From: Palaemon carinicauda
Taxonomy: Eukaryota > Arthropoda > Malacostraca > Decapoda > Palaemonidae
Direction of reading: 5' to 3'
NCBI RefSeq assembly: GCF_036898095.1
Contig: NC_090731.1
Coordinates: 140,547,427-140,611,426, forward strand
Length of the DNA: 64,000 nt
The notes beneath the pieces were generated by a model. The model was not told the DNA's origin and ran no database searches. It saw only the letters and a program-made list of their open reading frames with translations. A program made the translations under genes and the position numbers. Positions 56,285 through 64,000 of this stretch are shown here, in pieces; within the stretch, counting starts at the first letter, position 1; the number at the start of each line of letters is the position of its first letter.

Positions 56285-56491
56285 GGCGGACCAACGATGT
56301 TGTAAGTCCAACCGGCAGAGATGATTTGAGGAACAGAAAACGGGAATGATTCTAAGTACCACCCTGTAAGGGTTGTTAACCACCTAACTGCACAACCACC
56401 ACACGGCGGTTGCCGCGAGTTTTAAAAAATTCTGCCGGACGTCAGAGACTATAGCTATATATATATAACTGCCAGGTAAGTTCTATTCATA
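56285..56491. repeat. DIRS F right inverted terminal repeat
   Basis: Inverted match of 47400-47570, for example ACCACCCTGTAAGGGTTGTT against AACAACCCTTACAGGGTGGT. Ends AACTGCCAGGTAAGTTCTAT. Confidence 0.9.
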
Positions 56492-57582
56492 AAATACAAA
56501 CCCTCCGCTATTTATAGGGGTGACCAACTGGACTCACCAACTGGACTCGGTCATGACCCGGGGACCTCTCTATTTTTATCTGTGATCGATAGTAGAAGGG
56601 ACCATACCCTCGCTAAAATGAAGTGCCGATGTGAGGTAATGCACTGATAGCAGCCTGTAGAAGCTTGTGTGTGAGTGGAACTAACAGTGTGGCTTATCTT
56701 TAACATAGGAACTAGAGTACAAAACCTATTGTTCTTAAGACTTACCCAATACCCTCCCTCAAAAAGGTATTGGGGACGTAACAAAGTATCATTCTATACT
56801 TCGGGGGCACAAGGGAAATGAGTCTTACCTGCAGCGAGGTGAGGTCAGCAATGCTGAGGCTTGCGGAGCTGTTTTCCCCAGAGGGGAGAAGGTGAAAGGA
56901 AGAAAGGAGCCAGGCATTCTTACTCATTCACCCCAGACTAATCTGGGTAACCTCAGCCCTCAACCCTCTAATACTTGTCCCTCAAGGAGCCTGAGATATT
57001 TAGACCATTTGTTGTACGACCACCACAGGACCGATGGAAAAGGTCTCCATGTTCCTGTGGGTTATGTCTTTGCAGGTAGTGGGCCGTGAAGGTCGACTGA
57101 CGCTTCCACATGCCCACTAACAGTATCTGCGTCACAGAGTAGTTTCTTGAATGCCAGGGACGTAGCAACGCCACTGACGTTACAAGCTCTGGGTCTCAGG
57201 ATGGAGGGGGGTCTAGATTGAGAACAATGCCAATGGCCTTCCGATCCCTGAGGGGAAGGAAATCCTTGTGATCCTCCTCTTGACCTTCCCCGTGCTGGTC
57301 AACAGTGCTAACACACAGGGGCGAGCTAGTGTCGTTGCTTTAAGGTAACATCACAGACTCCTCACTGGGTAAAACCCCTGTTGATGGCTCTTCGGTTACT
57401 GAACAAAGACTCTTTATCCGAAATGGGCTGCACCTAGGGTACAGCACACTCGGATTGTGAGTCTTGGGAATCAACTCAGGGACGCCTCTGAGGATTACTT
57501 CTTCCCGTCTCCTAGAGTAGAAAACATCAAAAGATGGATCATACAACACACAAACTCTCTTGGTCAGAGCCCAAGTGAGTAG
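56492..57582 (-). pseudogene. DIRS H (family 2), end of ICR and recombinase C-terminal part
   Basis: Begins ATACAAACCCTCCGCTATTT then ATAGGGGTGACC, the third ICR unit, with the same TATAGGGG tag as 32524-32845. 57174-56968 on minus reads RNYSVTQILLVGMWKRQSTF and TAHYLQ, retaining the presumed nucleophile Tyr. 57597-57340 shows RFRIKSLCSVTEEPS-like sequence comparable to SFQVSSLRSVTDDPD in G. DIRS G cuts it off at 57583, so the rest of H is missing from the window. Confidence 0.75.
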
Positions 57583-57940
57583 AATTGACAAATTCATAGG
57601 TAATTTATATTTTTCCTAACTATACAAACCTTAGCTATTTAATATGGGTAATTACTTTCTGCATAGCTGAAATGACTAGCCATTAGAATTTTATCGACGG
57701 TTTACAACCCCATCGCTAGTTAGCGGGGGGCAGGGAGGGTAGCTTGCTAACCCCCACCCCACCTCACACACACCTGTGCTGAGCTCACTTTGCTTAGAGG
57801 TAGGAGTTCAAGGGGGATAGGGCTGGCGGGCACGTTTGATTAAATAGCTAAGGTTTGTATAGTTAGGAAAAATACAAATTACCTACAAATTTGTCATTTT
57901 TTCCGTAACTGAAATACAAACCACGCTATTTAATATGGGT
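57583..57940. repeat. DIRS G left terminal repeat and ICR
   Basis: Left unit CTAACTATACAAACCTTAGC, inverted copy GCTAAGGTTTGTATAGTTAG at about 57848, third unit CCGTAACTGAAATACAAACC at about 57902. The element tag GCTATTTAATATGGG appears in both the left and third units. Contains the stem-forming CATCGCTAGTTAGCG near 57711. Confidence 0.88.
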
Positions 57941-58421
57941 GACTCAACCCTTAGGAAGGGTGGTAAGTCCCGGCCAGTACTGGCTTTTGGCTTTGCCCGG
58001 GGACTCAATATCTGAGTGTGTCAGCATTCAACAATAAGGAGTCCCTGCACCTCGCTAGCACCTTGCTATACAAGGGCTGCAGCCTATGTAAGCTGTGTGT
58101 GAAGGTTGAAGAGTGACTCGTCCTAGGAAGTTGACCTAAAGTCCTTTAGATGGAAACTTTAGGCTAGGACTCTCCCAATACTACCTCGTCTGGGTATGGG
58201 GACGTGACAGTATTAACTTAATACTAGGAACACAAGGAAACATGGTTTACCTGCAGTGGTTTGAGGTCAGCTGTGCAGAGAACCCAGGATGCTGCTTTCC
58301 CCAAGAGAGGGGAGGATGAAGAAAAGAATAAGGGCCAGACATACCTTTTCATTCATGCAAACTAAGACGGGGTAACAATACCCTCAATCCTCTGCTACTT
58401 GTCCATTAAGGAGTCTGAGGT

Positions 58422-59420
58422 TTAAACCAGCTGTTGTGCAGCCACCACAGGACCGATAGAGAACGTATCGAGTCTCCTGTGGGTCACGTCTTGCAGGTAG
58501 TGGGCTGTGAAGGTCGTCTGACGCTTCCACACCCCTGCTTGTAGAACCTGCGTCACTGAGAAGTTCTTTTTGAAGGTCAGGGACGTAGCTACGCCCCTGA
58601 CATCACGTGCTCTAGAGCAACGTGACGGAGGAGGATCAGGATTCAGGGATAGGTGTATTACCTTCCGAATCCATGCCGAGATGGTATTCTTGGTAACCCT
58701 CCTCTTCGTCTTCCCAGTGCTCACAAAAAATGCCTGCACTTGGTGATGAACTGCTGCCGTTCTTTTAATATACAGCCTCAGACTCCTTACTGGACACAGT
58801 AGGAGATGGTCTGGGTCATCTGTTACAGAACGAAGACTCGAAACCTGGAAAGAGTTGAACTGTGAGTCCGGCACTCCCGGATTCTGAGTCTTAGCAACAA
58901 ACTCAGGGACGAATCTGAACGTTACCTTCCCCCATCCCCTTCAATGGGCGATGTCATACGAGAGACCATGAAGTTCACTGACTCGCTTGGCCGAGGCCAA
59001 AGCTTGTAGGAACATCGTCTTCCAAGTCAGGTGGCGATCTGAAGCCTGGCATAATGGTTCATAGGGAGGTCTTTTAAGGGACCTGAGAACTTGAACCACG
59101 TTCCATGGAGGAGGTCTCACTTCCGACTGAGGGCAGGTAAGTTCATAACTACGTATGAGTAGGGAAAGTTCCAGCTAAGAAGAAATGTCCATTCCTTTGA
59201 GCCTGAAGGCTAGACTTAAGGCTGAGCGATAGCCTTTCACTGCCGAGACTGAAAGGCGCATTTCTTCTAGCAAGTACACGAAGAACTCCGCTATTGCTGG
59301 AATAGTGGCAGCGAGTGGAGATATACCCCTTCCACGACACCAACCACAGAAAACTGTCCACTTCACCTGGTAGACCCCTGCGGATGACTTTCGCAGGTGT
59401 CCAGACATCCTTTCCGCAAC
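58422..59420 (-). pseudogene. DIRS G tyrosine recombinase (frameshifted, His lost)
   Basis: The N-terminal block 59408-59175 reads SSAGVYQVKWTVFCGWCRGR and VSAVKGYRSALSLAFRLKGM. The C-terminal block 58874-58422 reads LCPVRSLRLYIKRTAAVHHQ, SRARDVRGVATSLTFKKNFS and WKRQTTFTAHYLQDV with the presumed Tyr. The His-x-x-Arg box reads RDVR, so the His is replaced by Arg (CGT where CAT is expected). The first Arg box lies in the broken stretch 59150-58890. Confidence 0.82.
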
Positions 59421-60355
59421 TTGTTGGGAAAATCCTCTCTCTGCGAGGAGATGCTAGATAGTCTCCAGGCGTGAAGCCGAAGCGAAGCTACGGCTTTGTG
59501 AAAGATGTTGGCGTGTGGTTGTTTGAGTAGCTCGCATCGCGGAGGGAGTTCTCTCGGAGGCTCCGTAAGGAGTTGCAGAAGGTCCAGAAACCATTCCGTG
59601 TGATGCCACATCGGAGCTATGAGGGTCATCGAGAGATTGACCGATATTCTGGTCTTGTTGAGTACCCTTCTCATCAGACAGAAAAGGGGAAAGGCGTAAA
59701 CGTCGATGTTGACCCACCGTTGTTGGAAGGCATCTTGCCAGTGTGCCTTGGGATCCGGAACTAGGGAGCAGTAAAGCGGAAGCTTGCAGTTCAACGCTGT
59801 CGCGAACAGATCCACAGTCGGGGAACCCCACAAAGTCATGACTTTGTTGTCTAATAGATGATCCAAAGACCACTTGGTACTCACTATCTGAGACGCTCTG
59901 CTCAGACTGTCGGCGAGCACATTCCTCTTGCCTGGAATGAAGCGAGCCAATAGTGGGATCGAGTGGACTTCGGTCCATCTCAGTATCTCTACTGCGAGAT
60001 GGGATAGCTGCTCTGAAAAGGTACCTCCCTGCTTGTTGATGTAAGCCACTACTGTGGTGTTGTCGCTCATCACCACCACAGAGTGACCCGCCAGGTATTG
60101 TTGGAACTGTTGAAGAGCCAGGAATACGGCCTTCATTTCTAGCAGATTTATATGGAGACACTTTTCTGATTCTGACCACAGGCCTGAGGTCCTGTGGTAC
60201 AGAACGTGGGCCCCCCACCCTTTCTTTGAAGCGTCCGAAAACAGCATTAAATCCAGGGAGAGGAGCACTGGAGGTCCGTCAGTTCCGCAGGACCCATAGG
60301 GATCATGACATCCGGGGAATCGTGTCCTTGATTCCACCGGGACTTGAGTCGCCAT
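59363..60355 (-). pseudogene. DIRS G RNase H and methyltransferase-like ORF
   Basis: 330 open codons. RNase H shows LDLMLFSDASKKGWGAHV, HINLLEMKAVFLALQQF and VVVMSDNTTVVAYINKQGG, giving Asp, Glu and Asp at the catalytic positions, then FIPGKRNVLADSLSRASQ. The second part reads PTVDLFATALNCKLPLYCSL, VDVYAFPLF-like INDVYAFPLF and MTLIAPMWHHTEWFLDLL. It shifts frame relative to the reverse transcriptase upstream, and its 3' end overlaps the start of the recombinase. Confidence 0.85.
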
Positions 60356-60452
60356 TGAAGAGATCTCATTCTGAGGCGACCGTTGGGAACTAGACGGGCC
60401 AGGGATGAGAGGTGACAGAGGAGACGTAACACGATTGGGCTGGGAGTTCCTC

Positions 60453-61397
60453 TCATCTGAGGAAAGGACTCGCGACCCTCCTCAGCCTTGCTATCCTGTC
60501 GTCTGATGGGAAGGCTTTGTGGAGATTGTTGTCTATTATCATGCCTAGATATACCAGTCTTTGAGTAGGTAGCAGGGAAGACTTCTTGAGATTTACCAGG
60601 ATCCCCAGATCCTGGCAAAGTCTCAGAAGTTTGTCTCGGTGTCGAAGAAGGGTTGACTCCGAGTCTGCTAGGATCAGCCAGTCGTCCAGATAACGGAGGA
60701 GACGGATGCCGATCCTGTGTGCCCACGATGATATCAGGGTGAACACTCTGGTGAAAACCTGAGGAGCAGTGGAGAGACCGAAGCACAGCACATTGAACTG
60801 GTAGATCTTGTTGTCTAGGCAGAATCTTAAGTACTTCCTTGAAGACGGATGGACTGGGATTTGGAAGTACGCGTCCTTCAGGTCCAGTGTACACATGAAG
60901 TCTTGAGGTCTCACTGTAAGTCTGACCGTGTCTGCCGTCTCCATGCTGAACGGGGTCTGCTTGACAAATCTGATCAGAGCTGAGAGGTCGATGACTGGTC
61001 TCCAGCCTCCAGACGCCTTCTATACAAGAAAGAGTCGACTGAAGAAGCCCGGGGACCCGTAGACGACCTCTTGGAGAGCGCCCTTCTTTAACATGGTCTC
61101 AACTTCTGCCCGAAGGGCTTGCCCCCTTGCTGATCCCATAGCAAGGGAGCTCAACGACACTGGATCCGCTGTCAGAGGAGGTAGAGATGTTGTGAACGGG
61201 ACGCGATATCCTTGACTGATTACGGAAATCGTCCAGGAATCTGCCCCGAATTGCTGCCACCTGGTTGCGCAACTTTGCAGGCATCCCCCTACTGGTGGAC
61301 ATGCTGGGGGACTGCCAATCCTAGCGTTTGCGGCCTCGGCCACTCCCCCTAGGATTTTCCCCCCAGGAGGACTTTTTGCCTTTCTTGTCTTTGACAT
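60453..61397 (-). pseudogene. DIRS G reverse transcriptase (one stop, one frameshift)
   Basis: 61397-61020 reads VETMLKKGALQEVVYGSPGF and FSRLFLV, then TAG. The same frame goes on KASGGWRPVIDLSA and from 60944 FMCTLDLKDAYFQIPVHPSS, LCFGLSTAPQVFTRVF and IRLLRYLDDWLILADS, the complete palm with YLDD, followed by SLLPTQRLVYLGMIIDNN. After RRVASPFLR the frame shifts. The 5' end overlaps the end of gag by about 76 bases in another frame. Confidence 0.88.
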
Positions 61398-62157
61398 GAA
61401 AGGGCTTTGACACCGTTGTCTTTGCTGCCGTTACCGGTTTCGTCGTCTTGGTAGGACGTGGTTGCTGGGTTGCTGGAGGCTTATAGGGCTTAGATGTTAA
61501 AGCCCTCTGCAGGAGGGAGTCCTGGTTGGACTTCATCCACCTCTCAGCTGCCTGCTCCACGTCCTTAGGCTCAAACAGGTTTCTCCCTAAGATGGAAGAA
61601 TGGCTGAGCCTGCTCTTCTCGGTGTTGGGGACTTTCTGGTGAAACCTCTCAGATACCACATCTCGACGCTTCAAGATGGTGCTAGCACACAAGTTCGAGA
61701 CTTGGTGGGCTAGAAACTCGATGGTACGAGTGCCTGAGAGTAGAAATGTCTCCATGACCTTCATGGTACTTTCCTTGGATAGGTCCTCAGATCGTAGCAG
61801 GATGCCTGGAGACCCTAGCCAGATGTCCAGCCACGAAGTTGCCTGCATGGCACACTTCTCTACCTTCTCCTGGCTGAGGATCTCCGTAGCCGAGAAAGCC
61901 ACCTGCCGGGTGGAGAGTCTCTCGAGAGGGACTCCCTTGGTAAGCTCTTCCAAAGAATGGTGCACAGGAAGAGGTAGACAAGTCTCCTCCATGATCTCGA
62001 AGTACCTCCTCTGATGGACACGAGGAGGCGGGAGGAGTTTGTTCCCGGCTGGAGGAGGCAAGCTCGGAGAGCTGGCCCTCGACCTTATCTCTGGCACTCT
62101 TAACCCCTTGGGACCAAGGCAGAGCCGTACTGGCCTTAACGGGTTTCTGAGTACCAA
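61321..62157 (-). pseudogene. DIRS G gag-like ORF1, C-terminal part
   Basis: 278 codons: HHSLEELTKGVPLERLSTRQ, AMQATSWLDIWLGSPGILLR, GTRTIEFLAHQVSNLCASTI and a Lys/Arg-rich tail ending GENPRGSGRGRKR. The hydrophobic middle followed by a basic tail parallels family 1 gag, though sequence similarity is low. It appears open from 62157, with a break to the upstream part. Confidence 0.68.
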
Positions 62158-62238
62158 AGATTCGGTCCAGGACCGTGTCCTTGTCCTCGCGAGGAGGAAT
62201 CTCTGGATCCGAGAACCCGTTGAGATTCCTCATAAGGG

Positions 62239-63000
62239 TCAGAACTTGCCAGAAAGCACGTTCTGACTCCTGAAGCTCCCCTCCTGAAGGCCTGGCAGCA
62301 AAGTCTCCTGTCCCCGAAGGCTCTTCTCAGGGGACTCGTGGATGTTCTCCGAGGTCTTGGTTGGCTCTGGTCTGATCCTCGAGGACGACTTCGGAACTGT
62401 CTTGGAGTCTTTCGACTCCCTCCTGGACGGGATACAGGACTCCAGAAGTGATGGTGGGAGGCTCTTCTCCACCCCTACCCGAGAGGACTTCTCTGCGCGA
62501 GTGGGGTTTCCCTCATTGGTGCGATGGGGGAACACCTCGCCTCATGGGACTCCCGAGGATGGGAAATCCTCGTCCAAAGGGGAAGGAGAGAAAGTCTGGG
62601 GGGGGAAGGGAACCTTCCTCAAAGACTTCCGAGGAGTCAACTTCGCCCTTGGAGAAGTTACCACGTCCACTCCTCCTCTCTTCCTCTTCAGGGGAGTCGA
62701 GACTGCCACTGCTTTGTGTCCCAGTTCAGAGAGAACAGGCTTGAAAGCCTGTACGACCGCTCTGACGAGGGACCCAAACCAGGCCTGTCGACTGACAGTC
62801 GCTCTGTCAGAAACTCCCTTTGGAGGGAAGGGGATCGTTCGATCCCTAGGAGGAGTTACCAAAGCAGGGTCGGCCTGAAAAGAAGAAGAAAAAGGCAAGT
62901 TCCTGGACCTATCTGGAGAAGTACCTCCCTCCGGCGAACGCGCTGTTCTGCGCTTGCGGGGGGAAAGCGATGACGGTGATCTATCCGTTCGTCATCCTAC
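62239..63000 (-). pseudogene. DIRS G gag-like ORF1, N-terminal part
   Basis: Two minus-strand blocks, 62898-62542 (SSSFQADPALVTPPRDRTIP, RAVVQAFKPVLSELGHKAVA) and 62535-62239 (Ser/Glu/Lys-rich, KTVPKSSSRIRPEPTKTSEN). A low-complexity charged region, separated by a frameshift near 62540. Confidence 0.6.
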
Positions 63001-63039
63001 AGCCTCGCACGTGGTATCGTGTTGGCGATCGCGTTGGTG

Positions 63040-63835
63040 GTCCCGCTGGTGTTCGCGCGCTGGAAATCCGCCTAAATCGCACTCGGTCGATTGCTTACGT
63101 GCGTAGGCGATGGCGAGGGCGCACGTGAGCGCGCGGGCGAGCGATGGCGCGCATTGGCGTGTGGCCAAGCAATGGCACGCAGGAGAGGGTGCGCGTAGGC
63201 ACGTGGGCGATTAATGGCGCGCAGGTGAGGGCGCGCGTGGGCGAATGATAGCGCGCAAGTGAGGGCGCCCGTTGGCACGTCAGCGAACGATAGTGCGCAG
63301 GGGCTTGTTCTGAAGATAACGGTAATTGTTCGCGCGCGCGCGCACAGGATGATAATGAGCCTGTAAGGGTGAACAAGGAAGGGCGCGCGCAGGGAAAAAT
63401 CCCGCGCGCAAGAGGGCGCACATCTTGGACTGCAATAGGTGGGTGTGCAGGGCGCGCGATGGAGACTGCTCGCGATGGTACGTAGGTGACAATGCTGGCG
63501 AGCCCCGATGAGCAGGGGAAGAGATTATCTTCCCCTTTGTGCCCAGATCCGAAGATCGTGGCCGCGCAGGAGAACGTTGGCGCACAGGCGAGAGCTGGCG
63601 CGTTGGAGAATGCTGGCGCGTAGGCGAGCGTTGGCGCGCAGGCGATCATGGGCGCACATGGCGCGCATCAGGAAGAGGGCGCGCTGGCGGGCAGGAGAGC
63701 GCTGACACACAGGTGAGCGCTGACGCGCAGGTGAGCGCTGGCGCACTCTAACTGGAACTGGAGCGCACTGGCGCACTCTAACTGGAACTGGAGCGCGCTG
63801 GCGCGTAGGAGATCGATGGCACGCAGGGGATACCT
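63040..63835. repeat. GC-rich degenerate short repeats upstream of gag in DIRS G
   Basis: GGCGCGCAGG, GGCGCGTAGG and GGCGAGCG words recur at irregular spacing of about 20-35 bp. No exact period. It corresponds in position and composition to the 37620-39120 arrays of DIRS D. Short Arg/Ala/His frames on both strands are products of the composition. Confidence 0.75.
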
Positions 63836-64000
63836 GGCGCGTAAGGGACTTAGTCTCTAGGAGAGAAAGTCCCTTGTGCCCCGAAGGGACCGATGCCCGC
63901 CTGAAAACGGGATGCGTGGGTACCCACAGCGCATCAGCAGCCAGGAACGGCGAAGGCAGGTCAGCAGGTCTAGCGGGAGGAAGGTCGGTGCGTCCTTTGC
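63836..64000. other. Right edge, DIRS G continues
   Basis: CCCTTGTGCCCCGAAGGGAC resembles CCTTTGCCCCGAAGGGAACG at 39430 in DIRS D, so this is still gag N-terminal sequence of the same family. No open frame can be closed before the window ends. Confidence 0.6.

Larger units (their letters stand above)
47350..56491 (-). mobile_element. DIRS1-like element F (family 1), interrupted by a DNA transposon
   Basis: Left end AAATGGAGTTTTTATGATAA at 47350; right end CCAGGTAAGTTCTATTCATA near 56488. Both are predicted by its ICR (47590-47700). About 6.4 kb without the 2.77-kb insert at 50571-53342. This is the best preserved family 1 copy: leader, gag, reverse transcriptase with YLDD, RNase H and a complete recombinase are all recognisable. 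Confidence 0.92.
57583..64000 (-). mobile_element. DIRS1-like element G (family 2), right end beyond the window
   Basis: The left end ATTGACAAATTCATAGGTAA at 57583 agrees with its ICR (57840-57935). Coding order on minus: gag N-terminal repeats (63830-63040), gag (62900-61321), reverse transcriptase (61397-60453), RNase H and methyltransferase-like ORF (60355-59363), recombinase (59420-58422). It is the best preserved family 2 copy. Confidence 0.88.

Noticed and set aside
61676..62973. Several plus-strand frames opposite the DIRS G gag
   Set aside because: Antisense to a gag region of low complexity; no motif on the plus strand.
1..64000. Host genes, tRNA, rRNA or snRNA
   Set aside because: I looked for long unique frames, spliced-exon patterns and obvious tRNA boxes outside the elements and found none I could support. 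A covariance-model scan would settle the RNA question.

Overview
The window is eukaryotic and consists almost entirely of transposable elements. I see no host gene, tRNA or rRNA. The mix points to an arthropod, most plausibly a decapod crustacean: many DIRS1-like tyrosine-recombinase (YR) retrotransposons, a pogo/Tigger transposon, Jockey- and RTE-type LINEs, a piggyBac-type element, AT-rich spacers and long GA/CT microsatellites. That assignment is inference, because no marker gene is present.

The dominant component is a set of DIRS1-like elements, nearly all coding on the minus strand. Family 1 comprises A (2752-9604), B (13045-16530), C (20720-27164), E (40772-47083) and F (47350-56491); its ends carry GGTAAGT next to an AT-rich stretch. 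Family 2 comprises D (32846-47349), G (57583 to the right edge), H (32524-32845 plus 56492-57582) and a right-end fragment J (30382-30648); its ends carry ACAAACC and GCTATTTA. Each fuller copy reads, in coding direction, inverted terminal repeat, gag-like ORF1, reverse transcriptase with RNase H and a methyltransferase-like stretch, tyrosine recombinase, then an internal complementary region (ICR) next to the other terminal repeat. Copies are decayed by stops, frameshifts, internal deletions and tandem-repeat expansion in gag. F keeps an open recombinase with its catalytic Arg, His-x-x-Arg and Tyr.

Region by region: 1-11480 is a minus-strand Jockey-type LINE split in its endonuclease domain by DIRS A. 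11480-13045 is LINE debris. 13045-16530 is the scrambled DIRS B. 16607-27535 is a Tigger transposon with a 616-codon transposase carrying one in-frame TGA, and DIRS C sits inside it. 27571-30377 is a non-autonomous piggyBac-type element with four tandem ~376-bp units. 30382-32050 holds DIRS end J, an RTE 3' end with a GAA tail and a second LINE 3' end. 32524-57582 is DIRS H, split by D (which contains E) and by F (which contains a 2.77-kb TA-flanked DNA transposon at 50571-53342). 57583-64000 is DIRS G, running off the right edge.

The nesting gives a relative insertion order. The most unusual features are the recurrent 24-bp (8-codon) repeat arrays at the same gag position in several copies, a 35-bp array open in all six frames, outward-facing splice-donor-like motifs at the family 1 termini, and chimeric DIRS copies that contain a patch of recombinase sequence inside the reverse transcriptase.
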